From: Candidatus Obscuribacterales bacterium
Lineage (GTDB): Bacteria > Cyanobacteriota > Vampirovibrionia > Obscuribacterales > Obscuribacteraceae
Assembly: GCA_949127735.1 (NCBI GenBank)
Contig: CASBPX010000098.1
Location: 1 to 61,040 of the forward strand
DNA: 61,040 bases
Direction of reading: 5' to 3'
Shown piece by piece: positions 14,654 to 25,100 of this stretch. The position numbers and the translations under genes are program-made. Each line of letters opens with the position of its first letter. Positions within the stretch are counted from its first letter, which is position 1. Below the pieces are notes generated by a model, which was not told the origin of the DNA, made no database searches, and was given only the letters and a program-made list of their open reading frames with translations.

Positions 14654-16545
14654 TGATTACTAAAGCTACTAAATCTAATCTCAAGTTGACTGGCATATTT
14701 ACGGCTTATTGCCTTTCTTTTGGTTTGTCACTGCCTGTATCTCTTGATTTTGGACAGGGTCAAACGGTCTGGCTGGGTCTGCCGGCGCAGGCTGCGGTTG
14801 GCTCTGATGTGCGACTTTCGCAACTTGAAACTAAATTTTTTAAGCACACGTATCCTAAAGACGAGGAAGCGGTGCGTCTTGAGCGCCTGGAGAAGATGAT
14901 TTTCGGCGAAAGCCGTACCGGTTCAAGTGAAGATCGATTGAAGAATTTGGCAGCGACTGTGCCCAATCTGGCTGAAAGTGCCAGTGAGGCGCGTGACTCA
15001 GGCGGTGCGTCATCGTCAGGGTCATCGTCAGGGTCATCTTATGATAGTGGAAGTAAACCGCAAAGCAGCACGAGAAATGTCAATAATGCTGACAGCGACT
15101 TAGATTTGACTGAGGAGCGCACCAAAAACAATCGTCCTGGTGGGCAAGTTCTTAGTGGCGAAAGCAAATATCCGGCTGTAACCGCTCTCGAGCAAAATTT
15201 GTTTAAGCGCGATTATGCCAGTGAGCCTGTTGGCGATCGCCTCAACCGTCTTGAATCGAAAGTATTTGGTAAACCTTCGAAGTTTACTGATATGAGCGAA
15301 CGTGTTGATGCTCTGAAAGAAAAAACCAATATTGATATTGCCAAAAAAGCACCACCGGGAACCGATTGGGTTGATGAGGAAGATGATGATGTCAGCTTCC
15401 CTGGCCCCAGAGCAAAAGCCGGCGGCACCACTCCCTTTACAAAGAATGATGGTTATGGTCGCACCAATAGTGGTGGCGGTTACGGCACCAGCGGAAGCAG
15501 CGCTTCTAGTGGTGCTGCATCGGGTGCCTATGGTATGGGCGGCGGGTCTTCCGGCAATAGCGCATCGGGTGCCTACGGTATGGGCGGCATGTCTTCAGCC
15601 AGCACTGTTCCTAGCGCGGCTCCAAGAAGGCCACTCAAGCCTTCCGGCAAAACAAGCGACCGCTTTGATGACGACGAACCAACTACTCCGGCTGTAGGCG
15701 CCATTGGTTTAAGCAGCCAGGTGGCTGCACTGGAAAATGCGGTCTTAGGGAAAACTTTCAGTCAAGATCCTTTGATCAGTAGAGTTGGTCGTTTGGAAGA
15801 AACAGTCTTTCCTAATAAGACAGATTCTGCAGCCTCAATGAGTTTGCCTGAACGGGTCAGTAAACTAGTGGCGAAAGTGCCGGTAGCAGCTGCTCCGCCG
15901 AAAACTGCCAGAGCGAATCGTCGTTCGCTTGATATGGATATGGACGACGATATGGATATGGGCAGCGGCAGCGGCCTGACATCGCTCATGGGTGGTAGCG
16001 GTGCTCTAGGTAATTCATCTATGGGCAGCGGCATGACTATGAGTCAGAGCACTCAAACCCGTGGCACCGGTGGCCTTGGTCGCATCATCAATTCAATTGG
16101 CAGTATGCTTGGTGGCGGATACGTGGGCAGCTATGGTATGGCGGGCGGTGGCGGCATGGTACGCGACCCCAGTACCGGCATGCTTGTTGACACGCTTTCT
16201 GGCAATCTGATCAATCCAAGCACCGGGCAAATTGTCGGCCGCTCCACAGGTTATCCGTCGCAAGTTTATACTAACGGCGTCACTCAATATGGTGGTGGCT
16301 ATGGTGCCGGTATTGGTGGCATGCCGGTAGGCATGGGTTTAAACAATGGCATGGGTATGGGAGTAGGCATGGGTTATGGTTATCCTGGAGCCATGCCTGC
16401 GATTCCCCCATTGGGCGGCTATACCGGTTTTAATAACGGCTTCAGCCCTTACGGCTATCCGGCCGGCGGTTATGGAATGAATGGTATGGGCGGCATGGGT
16501 AGTGGTATTAGATTTGGTGGCAGCAACTTTGGCGTACGCTTTTAG
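14650..16545 (+). CDS. Secreted repeat protein with Gly/Met-rich C terminus
   Basis: The 631-aa product has a signal peptide (hydrophobic 14-33, AQAAVG near 50). Three copies of a roughly 50-residue motif follow: LSQLETKFFKHTYPKDEE...RLERLEKMIFGE (57-100), VTALEQNLFKRDYASEP...RLNRLESKVFGK (176-225) and VAALENAVLGKTFSQDP...RVGRLEETVFP (357-395). The shared pattern is LExxxFxxxY then RLxRLExxVF, ending in a helix like SERVDALKEK. They are joined by Ser/Gly-rich linkers. The last 180 residues are Gly-, Met-, Tyr- and Asn-rich (repeated GMGGM, GYG). No enzyme motif is seen; a structural cell-surface role is inferred. Start may be either ATG of the ATGATG. Confidence 0.8.
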   Translation: MMITKATKSNLKLTGIFTAYCLSFGLSLPVSLDFGQGQTVWLGLPAQAAVGSDVRLSQLETKFFKHTYPKDEEAVRLERLEKMIFGESRTGSSEDRLKNLAATVPNLAESASEARDSGGASSSGSSSGSSYDSGSKPQSSTRNVNNADSDLDLTEERTKNNRPGGQVLSGESKYPAVTALEQNLFKRDYASEPVGDRLNRLESKVFGKPSKFTDMSERVDALKEKTNIDIAKKAPPGTDWVDEEDDDVSFPGPRAKAGGTTPFTKNDGYGRTNSGGGYGTSGSSASSGAASGAYGMGGGSSGNSASGAYGMGGMSSASTVPSAAPRRPLKPSGKTSDRFDDDEPTTPAVGAIGLSSQVAALENAVLGKTFSQDPLISRVGRLEETVFPNKTDSAASMSLPERVSKLVAKVPVAAAPPKTARANRRSLDMDMDDDMDMGSGSGLTSLMGGSGALGNSSMGSGMTMSQSTQTRGTGGLGRIINSIGSMLGGGYVGSYGMAGGGGMVRDPSTGMLVDTLSGNLINPSTGQIVGRSTGYPSQVYTNGVTQYGGGYGAGIGGMPVGMGLNNGMGMGVGMGYGYPGAMPAIPPLGGYTGFNNGFSPYGYPAGGYGMNGMGGMGSGIRFGGSNFGVRF

Positions 16546-16577
16546 TTGGCAACCAGTATTTTGAAAGGAAACATTAT

Positions 16578-17507
16578 TTGCTGCTGCTTGTAGGCGGAAC
16601 TGGTTTCCTTGGTGTGCCGGTGGTCGAGTTGATGATGGCTCGCGAGTATCCTATTCGGCTATTGACGCGCGGCGCCGGTGACTGGAAGTCATCAAACCTT
16701 TCTCAGTATCGCAAACGTGGTATCAATGTCGTTGTCGGTTCACTTGAAAATGACGAGGTCTTAGAAAGAGCCCTGGAAGACGTTACTGGCATCGTCAATA
16801 TTTCTGGCAGCTTCAGGCTAAATGTAGACGGCTCGCGCTCTAGTTCTTACGAGTATCTCAATGTGGAGCTGGTGGAAAAATTGACCACCATGGCTAAAGA
16901 ACGAGGCATTCAGCGCTTTGTGCAAGTTAGTTGTCTTGGTGCGCGCGCCGAATCAAGCAGTGAATATCTCTCCAGTAAATTTGCGGGAGATGAGCTGGTG
17001 CGCCAGTCTGATTTATATTGGACAATTCTCAGACCTTCTTATATGTTTGGCGAACGTTTTCCATACGTAGAGATGATTAAACCGCTGGTCACCTTCAAAC
17101 CAGTGCTACCCGTGGTTGGTAGTGGTTTGAACATGCTGATGCCCGTTCATGTAGACGAAGTCGCTAAGTGCGTTGTCGACTGCATTTATATGAAAGAATC
17201 AACTGGCCGAGTGTTGGAAATTGTTGGTCCGAAAGAATATTCGCTGATGGAAATGCTCGAGACGATTCGCTTTGAATTTGGCCTTTCCGGCACCACCATG
17301 ACAATTCCCAGTCAGGTATCAGGAAAGGCTTTTGAGATGGCCACTAAGGTGTTGCCGAAAAACACTATTACTTTAGAGTTGGCTCAGATTCTAATTGCTG
17401 ATTCTTTCAGTTCCTCTCAAGATGCTCATGACTTGTTCGATCTAGAAGGCCGGCACCTTGAAGATTATTTACATGACATCGTGGCAAATTTGCGTAAGCA
17501 CAAGTAG
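16578..17507 (+). CDS. NmrA-like / NDUFA9-type atypical SDR oxidoreductase
   Basis: The 309-aa protein opens with the Rossmann glycine motif VGGTGFLGVPVV at residues 5-16 and has the atypical-SDR landmarks LLTRG, VGSLEN, QVSCLGA, the YLSSKFAGDELV segment (YxxxK active-site-like) and WTILRPSYMFG. This is the NAD(P)-binding family that includes the complex I 39-kDa (NDUFA9) subunit and cyanobacterial Ycf39-like proteins. The substrate is unknown. The start is TTG, supported by AAAGGAA seven bases upstream; no better in-frame start lies nearby. It follows the repeat protein by 32 bases and is probably cotranscribed with it. Confidence 0.85.
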   Translation: MLLLVGGTGFLGVPVVELMMAREYPIRLLTRGAGDWKSSNLSQYRKRGINVVVGSLENDEVLERALEDVTGIVNISGSFRLNVDGSRSSSYEYLNVELVEKLTTMAKERGIQRFVQVSCLGARAESSSEYLSSKFAGDELVRQSDLYWTILRPSYMFGERFPYVEMIKPLVTFKPVLPVVGSGLNMLMPVHVDEVAKCVVDCIYMKESTGRVLEIVGPKEYSLMEMLETIRFEFGLSGTTMTIPSQVSGKAFEMATKVLPKNTITLELAQILIADSFSSSQDAHDLFDLEGRHLEDYLHDIVANLRKHK

Positions 17508-17568
17508 TAGCCCTGAAATGTGATAACGTTTTGGCTGTAGATGCGGTTTTAAGTTTGAGGAATTGGCA

Positions 17569-17904
17569 ATGATTAGACTGAGTAAACCTGTTCAGGTTCT
17601 TGAATGGGGCGAAGGCACCAATACAACTAATCAACGCTGGGAAGAAATCGCTAAGGGCCGCCTATCAGGCAAACCAAAAACTGTGGCAGGGCTGACAAGC
17701 ATTGTCATCGAAGTGGAAGGCTCAATTAACCGCAAGAACGACAAAAACGAGTACGTCAAGGTGATGCAACAGGGTGAGGGCATGACGCCGCATTCTACAT
17801 CATGGGGCGAAGTTGCCATGGGCACAATTAAGAGCGTGGACAATCAGAGCGGTAAAACACTGGTTACTGTTGAAGTTAGCGCTGCCGTCAAATACAGTAA
17901 ATAA
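17569..17904 (+). CDS. Small internally duplicated protein of unknown function
   Basis: The 111-aa protein has two similar halves. GEGTNTTNQRWEEIAKGRL is echoed by GEGMTPHSTSWGEVAMGTI (GEG, W, E, A, G at matching spacing), each followed by a beta-rich segment ending in a VEVEG/VEVSA-type strand. It has no signal peptide, membrane helix or catalytic motif. The ATG at 17569 has GAGGA eight bases upstream; the TTG at 17563 is too close to that site. It lies 61 bases after the SDR gene. I do not recognise a family. Confidence 0.7.
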   Translation: MIRLSKPVQVLEWGEGTNTTNQRWEEIAKGRLSGKPKTVAGLTSIVIEVEGSINRKNDKNEYVKVMQQGEGMTPHSTSWGEVAMGTIKSVDNQSGKTLVTVEVSAAVKYSK

Positions 17905-17940
17905 AGCGACATTTATTAATCAGATGGCTTAGTTCTTTTC

Positions 17941-17968
17941 AAAACTAGAACGTATACGTTCTAGTTTT
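17941..17968. repeat. 28-bp perfect palindrome with GTATAC core (element A)
   Basis: AAAACTAGAACGTA and its reverse complement TACGTTCTAGTTTT abut with no spacer. It sits between two converging genes (17904 stop, 17992 stop) and, with T-rich ends on both strands, could work as a bidirectional terminator. The core is shared with the long inverted repeat at 32073-32140, which lies in a divergent promoter region instead. Confidence 0.7.
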
Positions 17969-17991
17969 ACAGCCACTATCTATCTAGCTAA

Positions 17992-19605
17992 CTATCTAAA
18001 CCACTGGGCAAAAATAGTGGTTTTCGAATTCAGTCCAATTTTGCCGACCAGAACTGGTTTGCCGCCCTGCGGTTGATATTGGACAATTCTTCCAGCCTTA
18101 TCAATAATGGCGCATGGCCCGGTATTGGCGGCAAAAAGGCAATACCGTCTATTTTCTATAGCCCGCAGCACAGAGAAAGCCACCATTTGCTCTCCGCAAT
18201 CAGATTTGTGAAACCAGGCCAGGTCTGAAATATTGGCGAGCACCTGGCCACCGGCTCTGCAACTGGCAGCGGTTACTTCAGGTGAAATTGATTCGAAACA
18301 AATTAGCGGTGCCACGCGGCCGCTGGGTAAGGGCAAAAGCACAGCTTCTTTACCAGCAGCAAAGCCACCACCGGCAGGAGTGTTGGTCCAGCGTTTGACC
18401 CACTCAGGTAAGTAATGCACCATAAGTGGTGTATATTCGCCTATGGGAACAAGAAAGCGTTTGTGATAGACCTCACTTAAAACAATGCCACCACTAGTAA
18501 TGCCGTAGGCGGCATTGTAGGGTCTGTTCGCAACGCTTTTATCCATCGATCCTAAGACCAGATCTAGATGTTTTGTATAAGCTTTATTTTTGAGCCAGTT
18601 GAGCACACCAGGTTGATCGCGTAAATAGGTGGGTAGCGCACCTTCAGCCAAAACCACCAGTTGATCATGGCAATCATATTCAGTTAAAAGCTTGTCGTAA
18701 TTCTCGAGCAGATCTTCAATAGTAAAACGGTGCACGGTTTTTTGCATATCAATATTAATGCCGCCCTGCACCAGGGCCGTGCTGACAATGGCATCGTTAG
18801 TAGGTAGTGCTTTTTCTTGAAAATAACCTGCGGCAAAAATTAGTACTGCTACAATGGTGGTAAAAAGGCAATGAAACGCTGATGTAACCCTGTTTTCAGC
18901 TGCGAGAGCTTTAAATTTATTTTTGCCGACAATGGTGGCAATGAACGAGGCGATGGTGACATTGACCATGACAATTAAAGCGCAGATGCCGACCCCGCCA
19001 ATAATGGAGGCGCTTTGCAAAAGTTGTGGTTGTTGATATTGAGTATATTCGAGCATCGTCCAGGGCACGCCTAAAAGATCGGGCATATTGCCTAATTTAT
19101 TGACGATTAGAACCCAGAGTAAAGGCAACAGCCATATTGGCCAGTTGATTAAACCGCGCCCTTTTTTTGCTAATTTGAAAGAAGCTTTGAGCGGCAACCT
19201 GGCCACTATAGCGGCAAAGAGTAAAAATGCCAGAGCCTGATGAGTGGCCGTAATTATCCAGGCTAAAATGGCCAGTAAATTGCCGTAGATTCCTGAAAAT
19301 CCGAGCCAATCTAGTGGTGCCAGATTTAGGTACCAGTGAAGATAAACCAGGTTGTAGGCCAGGCCAAAGACAAAAGCCAAAAGAATTTGTTTGACGTAAT
19401 GATGATTATTGCTGTAGATCAAAAGAAAAAGTGGAGCTAAAGCAAACCAGGCCAGATACCACTGATTAATACCAGGTGCAGAAAGGCCAAGCAGCGCTCC
19501 GGCAGCCAGGGCCGCCAACCACTGCCCTGGCGCAAAAGAAAATTTCTTCGCCACTGCCGGTAATTTTTTTGCGGTAGTTTTTTTCGCCGCCACTGCTTTT
19601 GCCAA
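17992..19605 (-). CDS. lnt: Apolipoprotein N-acyltransferase
   Basis: The 537-aa protein has a basic N terminus rich in Lys and Ala, six or more hydrophobic helices (35-260) and a C-terminal nitrilase-fold domain (about 270-525). The nitrilase-type catalytic residues are visible: Glu in VVLAEGALPTYLRD, Lys in YHKRFLVPIGEYTP or the preceding LGSMDK segment, and Cys in PLICFESISPE. Lnt transfers an acyl chain from phospholipid to the N-terminal cysteine of diacylated lipoproteins, the last step of maturation in diderm bacteria, and so points to an outer membrane. A candidate lipoprotein is encoded at 49636-50433. The recA terminator lies just upstream. Confidence 0.93.
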   Translation of the reverse strand: MAKAVAAKKTTAKKLPAVAKKFSFAPGQWLAALAAGALLGLSAPGINQWYLAWFALAPLFLLIYSNNHHYVKQILLAFVFGLAYNLVYLHWYLNLAPLDWLGFSGIYGNLLAILAWIITATHQALAFLLFAAIVARLPLKASFKLAKKGRGLINWPIWLLPLLWVLIVNKLGNMPDLLGVPWTMLEYTQYQQPQLLQSASIIGGVGICALIVMVNVTIASFIATIVGKNKFKALAAENRVTSAFHCLFTTIVAVLIFAAGYFQEKALPTNDAIVSTALVQGGINIDMQKTVHRFTIEDLLENYDKLLTEYDCHDQLVVLAEGALPTYLRDQPGVLNWLKNKAYTKHLDLVLGSMDKSVANRPYNAAYGITSGGIVLSEVYHKRFLVPIGEYTPLMVHYLPEWVKRWTNTPAGGGFAAGKEAVLLPLPSGRVAPLICFESISPEVTAASCRAGGQVLANISDLAWFHKSDCGEQMVAFSVLRAIENRRYCLFAANTGPCAIIDKAGRIVQYQPQGGKPVLVGKIGLNSKTTIFAQWFR

Positions 19606-19641
19606 CTATTTAAAAGAGAATATCCTGCTCTCTGGAATAGA

Positions 19642-19677
19642 AAAAAGATGGAGTGATTCAAACCACTCCATCTTTTT
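19642..19677 (-). terminator. Rho-independent terminator of recA
   Basis: GATGGAGTG and CACTCCATC pair around an 8-base loop (19656-19663), extended by A5/T5 flanks to a 14-bp stem. On the minus strand the hairpin is followed by a T run (TTTTTTCTATTCC). It lies between the recA stop (19709) and the lnt start (19605), so the two genes are probably separate transcripts. The A/T flanks make it nearly symmetric. Confidence 0.75.
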
Positions 19678-19708
19678 CATTAGTTAACTGATTGGTGATT
19701 CAAAGTAA

Positions 19709-20857
19709 TCAGCTGTCTTTTTTGTCTTTATCTTTTTCTTTTGGTTCTTTCACTGGAGCCCCGCTGGTGGCGAGTTGCGTTTTAATGCGCAACTCGATTT
19801 CTTTAAGCATTTCAGGATGTGCTTCGAGGAAAGTTCTGGCCTGGTCGCGACCTTGTCCAATTCTTTCTTCTTTGTAGCTGAACCAGGTGCCCGATTTTTT
19901 GACGATATCCATTTCAGCGCCCATATCGAGCAAGCAACCGGCGGTGTTGATACCACGTCCGTAAATAATGTCAAATTCAGCAATGCGGAAAGGTGGTGCG
20001 CACTTATTTTTAACAACTTTAACTTTGACGCGGTTACCGATTTCGACACCATCTTTTTTCAGAGTTTCGATTTTGCGAATGTCGAGTCTGATGGAGGCAT
20101 AGAATTTAAGAGCGTTGCCACCAGTAGTGGTTTCAGGGTTGCCGTACATGACACCGATTTTTTGGCGCAACTGGTTGATGAAAATGATGGATGTATGAGT
20201 TTTGCTGACAATGGCTGTTAGTTTGCGCAGAGCCTGGCTCATAAGTCTTGCTTGCAAGCCGGGCAGGCTGTCGCCCATTTCGCCTTCAATTTCAGCTTTC
20301 GGAACCAGTGCTGCCACTGAGTCAACGATAATCAAATCGACGGCTCCAGAGCGCACTAATTGCTCAGTGATTTCTAGAGCTTGCTCGCCGGTATCTGGTT
20401 GCGAAATCAAAAGTTCATCTACATTGACTCCAAGAGCGCGCGCATATTCAGGGTCCATCGCATGCTCAGCATCGACAATGGCGGCAATGCCACCAAGTTT
20501 TTGCACTTCAGCGGCAACGTGTTGTGCCAGAGTGGTTTTACCAGAAGATTCAGGACCGTAGATTTCGATGATTCTGCCCCGTGGCAGACCACCGACGCCG
20601 AGAGCGACGTCTAAAGTAATGGCGCCTGTAGGTACAGCTTCAATCTGATTGTTGCGTGAGTCGCCCAATTTCATGATTGAGCCGTCGCCATACTGCTTTT
20701 TAATTGAATCGAGGGCTAAGCCCAGTGCTTTGAGGCGTTCTGCAGAAGGAGCGTGACTTTTGCTTTTATCTTCAGAAGTGTCCTTAACTCTGGCGACCTT
20801 TTCAATTGGCGCCTTTTCTTGCTTGTCCACTGCTTTCTCTTTTGTCTGTAATGCCAT
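19709..20857 (-). CDS. recA: Recombinase A
   Basis: The 382-aa RecA forms filaments on single-stranded DNA for strand exchange and stimulates LexA-type self-cleavage. Visible landmarks are Walker [10 protein letters not shown] (101-109), [31 protein letters not shown], the L2-loop region and [27 protein letters not shown] (quoted in part). Compared with E. coli it has about 35 extra, mostly charged N-terminal residues, and a Lys/Asp-rich C-terminal tail. The ATG at 20857 is chosen over one 5 codons upstream because GAGGAG lies seven bases before it. No LexA or SOS box consensus was recognised upstream. Confidence 0.97.
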   Translation of the reverse strand: MALQTKEKAVDKQEKAPIEKVARVKDTSEDKSKSHAPSAERLKALGLALDSIKKQYGDGSIMKLGDSRNNQIEAVPTGAITLDVALGVGGLPRGRIIEIYGPESSGKTTLAQHVAAEVQKLGGIAAIVDAEHAMDPEYARALGVNVDELLISQPDTGEQALEITEQLVRSGAVDLIIVDSVAALVPKAEIEGEMGDSLPGLQARLMSQALRKLTAIVSKTHTSIIFINQLRQKIGVMYGNPETTTGGNALKFYASIRLDIRKIETLKKDGVEIGNRVKVKVVKNKCAPPFRIAEFDIIYGRGINTAGCLLDMGAEMDIVKKSGTWFSYKEERIGQGRDQARTFLEAHPEMLKEIELRIKTQLATSGAPVKEPKEKDKDKKDS

Positions 20858-21287
20858 ATTAAATCTCCTCACATCATAAATCTAAAAATAGTTGAGCTGA
20901 AAAAGCCAAGCTGACAACCGTGGGCAACAGAACAGCAGAGCGTTTATTTCAAAAATAGACTGGTACCGAAAATCTGCAGAATTCTCGTGCACCAGCAAAT
21001 TATAGCGGTTTTGCCAGCTTGCACAGATAAAAAGTAAGCACAACCCGCATGCTGTCTAGTGTATATGTGATTGGTCGATTGCTCGGGGTGCACTTTATGT
21101 GTTTCCGACCTTTATCTCCTCAACTTCCCCTGATTTAAGTTAGAAAAGGGGGGGCTGAGGGTATAAAAAGGTTGTTACCCAACAAAATTTTTTCGAAGGG
21201 TAATACAGATAACGTTTATTTCCTCGGCAAAGTTCAATTTTGCCGACTCTTTTCTCGTGATTTGACGCAAATTTAAGGAGGTCTTTG
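20858..21287. other. Divergent intergenic region recA / crp-fnr regulator
   Basis: This 430-base region must hold the promoters of leftward recA and the rightward regulator. On the plus strand TATAAA at about 21161 is a possible -10 with only a poor -35. A hairpin CGGCAAA/TTTGCCG (21225-21231 with 21239-21245) lies in the regulator leader, 43 bases before the start. A run of seven G residues occurs near 21148-21154. No coding frame or riboswitch class was recognised. Confidence 0.3.
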
Positions 21288-21980
21288 ATGAAAAGTGCTC
21301 AGCGGCTATTTAGCTTAAGGCACGCAGAGATCTTCGAAGCGTTCAACCCGGTTGAGCTGGGCCGCCTTCTGGGCATTTTAGAAGAGCTCGAACTGCCCAA
21401 GCATCACACAATTTTTTCACCAGGCGGCGCCTGCGACGCCATCTACTTTATAGAAAAAGGAAGAGTGCGCGTCACTCGCCTCTCTACCGAAGGCAAGACT
21501 GTCATTCTGGCTCTGCTCGGACCCGGCGACATGATTGGCGAAGCGGCCTGGGAAAGCACTGAACACGATAGCTATGCCGAAACACTTGAAGACTCAAGAA
21601 TTTATCAGATCAGCCGCGAATCGTTTCTCAGCTTTGTACGGGAGAATCCTGAATTTGGGCTGCGCTTTATCGGTGTGATTGGTGATCGCCTCAAACAAGC
21701 CAACGCACGCATTGAAGACCTGGTTTTCCGGCAAGTTCCGAGCCGCGTGGCACGGCTTTTGCTCACTTTGGCCGATACTCATGGCAAGGTCACCCCTCAC
21801 GGTGTGCGGGTGGAGTTTCCCCTGACCCACCAGGAGATTGCCGACATGGTTGGCTCGTCCCGGGTGACCGTGACGCAAATTCTCAACCGTTTCAAAGATA
21901 GCCACTGGATCGACATCGAATCTAAACGAGTGACCATCCATAATATGAATGCCCTCGAAGAAATGGTTCGCGCCAATTAA
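21288..21980 (+). CDS. Crp/Fnr-family transcriptional regulator
   Basis: The 230-aa protein has an N-terminal cyclic-nucleotide-binding-type beta barrel (about 20-130: IFSPGGACDAIYFIEKGRVRV quoted in part, GPGDMIGEAAW), a dimerisation helix, and a C-terminal winged helix (about 150-225) with the recognition segment THQEIADMVGSSRVTVTQIL. It lacks the N-terminal cysteine cluster of Fnr, so it is not an oxygen-sensing Fe-S Fnr. The phosphate-binding RxS of Crp is not evident either, so the ligand is unknown. The ATG at 21288 has AAGGAGG six bases upstream, better than the TTG one codon earlier. It is followed by tRNA-Arg. Confidence 0.92.
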   Translation: MKSAQRLFSLRHAEIFEAFNPVELGRLLGILEELELPKHHTIFSPGGACDAIYFIEKGRVRVTRLSTEGKTVILALLGPGDMIGEAAWESTEHDSYAETLEDSRIYQISRESFLSFVRENPEFGLRFIGVIGDRLKQANARIEDLVFRQVPSRVARLLLTLADTHGKVTPHGVRVEFPLTHQEIADMVGSSRVTVTQILNRFKDSHWIDIESKRVTIHNMNALEEMVRAN

Positions 21981-22017
21981 ATCTGGCCAGGCCGTGAGAG
22001 TGTTAAAATTGAGGCGT

Positions 22018-22093
<76 letters not shown>

Positions 22094-22119
22094 AATTTTG
22101 CCATGACTCAGAATAAACA

Positions 22120-25100
22120 TTGTCAGAAAGAACTATTGAGCTAATTACCGGCCCTTATCGTTCCGGCAAATCAATCTGGTTGTTAAATCAGGTGGTGGCA
22201 CATTGCCGAAAGAAAATGCTCAGCGGTAAGCAAGCCATAGTCACCGTGCCCTCGCACCGATACAAAAAACTGGTGGAAGAGCGGCTGTCGGCCATGATTG
22301 TCAGCGACCATTTTAATCGCACTGATAATGGAAACGATAAGGGCAACGATAATGGCAGCTACGCCTGTATATCTAACTCTGCTCTGCCGCTCAAAGCCGG
22401 CCTGGTAGGCCTGAAAATTTTGCCGTTCTATGATCTCTGCCACCAGGTTTTGCGCCAGGCAGGATGCGGTTTTCGCTTAATTCCCGATGGCATTCGCCCG
22501 GCCATTCTCGTCAAGGCAATCGAAAAAGTAAAAGCGTCAGGGCGACTGACCGGCCTTGAATCAATTGCCGATTTTGCCGGTACCCATGCCTTTATGCTTG
22601 AACTCATAGACGAACTCGAGCGTGCTGGTTTTTCTCCTGCTGAAGTAATTTCGCAACTGAAAAAAGTTGCCGCCAGCGACGCTCGCTATATGGAACTCGG
22701 TCGTGTGTACGAGGCATACTGGCTTGAGCTTGAGAGTTTGAATGTTTTTGACGAACGCAAATTAGCTTACAAAACCAGAGAAATTTTAAATAATCTCGAG
22801 CCCAATGTGCTCAATATTGGTCTTTTGGCCACAGATGGTTTCGATCGCTTTAATCGGCTGCAGCTGCAGGTTTTAAGTGGAATAGCCAGGCAATCGGAGC
22901 GCAATATTATTGCCTTTGATTATGTGGCAGACGAAGCCAATTATTCATGGAAAGATAAATCGCTAAAGGAAATGAAAGAAGCTTTTGGTGGCGCTCTAAA
23001 ACAAACCGCTTTTACAAATAATAGTGGTGCCAAAAAAGCTGAAGTGCTCAATTTCAAAACACTCGACCGCTTGATGGAAATGGAAGAGATTGCCCGCGAA
23101 GCGAAAAAATGTTTAGTTGATGGCTATGCCGCCGATGAAATTATTGTGGTGGCAAGGTCGCTGAGCCCTTATGTAACAGCCATTCGCGCTGCCTTTGAAC
23201 GCGCCCAGGTAAATTATTTTCTTGACCAACCGATTGAGCTGGGCAGTTTGCCACTGGTGCGATTTTTGCGCCGACTTTTGCATTTACCTATTTCAGATTT
23301 CGGCCGGCAAGATGTTGTGCGCACAATAGCCAGCCCATTTTTTAATCGCTCTTATCTTGGCCTCTCACCGGCAGAAATTGAAGAAATAGATGATCAATCT
23401 CTTTCTTCCCTGACAGTTAAAGGGGCCTCCGACTGGCGCTGGGCTTTGAAGTTGGGCAAATTAATTGAGCGCCTGTCTTTTGAAGGCAACGGTCAATTGG
23501 CTACTGCCAAAAAGAGTCTCACCGAGCATGTGGCTTTTGTTGAAGATCTGATTGATGATCTGTTGGTTTTGCCTAATGATGAAGAATTTAGCGATCCGCT
23601 GGTGAGCTGGGAAGAGCATCAGGCTCTATTTGAGTTCAGACAAGTGTTGGCTAATCTGGTGATGGAAGAAAGTCTTCTTACTGACGCGTATGGGCCGCAA
23701 CTGCAAACTTATCCTGTCTTTTTCAAACGGCTGGAACACGTTTTGGAGCAAGCCAATTTTAGAAGACCTAAAATCAGCAAAGAAGCCATCACCGTATGTA
23801 GTGCCGACCTGGTGCCTAATCGCCGCTATAAGGTGATTATCATGGCTGGTCTCAATGAAGGCGAATTTCCCAGGCGCTCTGACCAGGCCGGATTTCTCAG
23901 CCGAGATGAAGTGCGTAAGTGGCTTTCATATGGAATAGATATTGAAAATCCGCGTCATCATCAATCGTTCGAACCATCTTTATATGAATCATTGGTTGAG
24001 CGTGCCAGCGACAAACTTTGCCAGTCATGCCCCATGCACGAGATGAGTGGCGAAGAGTTAATGCCTTCGTTTTTCCTCACTCGTGGAGATGAAGCCGTAG
24101 CCAGGCAGATTACTTTCCGCGCACCAAGGGTAGAGGCATTGCGCGCGCCTACGTCAGCTCAAGAATTTGGCGCAGGCTGGCTCTGGCTCAGTGGCCGCCG
24201 GGCCATGGAAAATTTAGACAGATTGCCGCCGAGCGTGCGTCAGTTTCTGGCCGGGCTGGAATTGCCGTTCGCCACCGTGCAGGCGCGCACTGAAGCGCGC
24301 CGGGGCCCATTTGGTGAATTGAACGGTAAACTGACAGAACAAGTGGGTCTCGGTTTAATTAGCGTCAAAACCCCTGAGATGTGGAGCGTCAGTAAACTCA
24401 ACGATTATGGTAAATGTCCGTTTCGTTTCTGGGTTTCGCATATGCTCAAGATCGGGCCGGTAGAAGAGCCCGAGCTCGGTTTAGATGCTCGTCTATTGGG
24501 TGAGGTTTATCACAAAGCTCTAGAATTATTTTATCTTGAGCTGCAAAGCCTGTCCCTCAGTATTTTAGACAGCGACCACGAACGTGTGCAAACCATCTTT
24601 GAGCAGAGTATAGAGCTTGCCATAAGCTGGCTTGAACAGAGTCGTAAGTTCCGCCGCACCGATTTCTGGCAATACGAGAAAAAAGAAATATCATTCAGGC
24701 TAAAGCGCTTTTTTGCAAAAGAAAAAGAGCGCGCCGCCAGAAATAATGGCGAATTTGTACCCACCTACTTTGAAAAAGGTTTCGGTTTTAGAGACGGCGA
24801 CTCGTCTCCAGCGCTTACATTGCGCACAAGTGGCGCTGAAATAAAAATGCATGGCCGCGTAGATCGCATTGACGTCGCTGCTGACGGCAGAGTGAAAGTA
24901 ATTGACTATAAGTCGAGTTCAGGAGCGATTAGTAAAAGAGAAACTTTAGCCGGTCGCAATATGCAACTGCCTGTTTATGCCATGGCGGTGCAGCATGCCA
25001 TATTGGCCGATGCCAATACACAGGTAAAAAGCGGACAGTTTCTCAGCTTTTCATCAGGCGAACAGACCGGCCAAATTGATTTTCAGGATGGCGAAGATTA

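Noticed and set aside
20858..21000. SOS/LexA box in front of recA
   Set aside because: GGTACC and similar strings occur, but neither the gram-positive GAAC-N4-GTTC nor the cyanobacterial RGTAC-N3-DGTWC pattern is complete.
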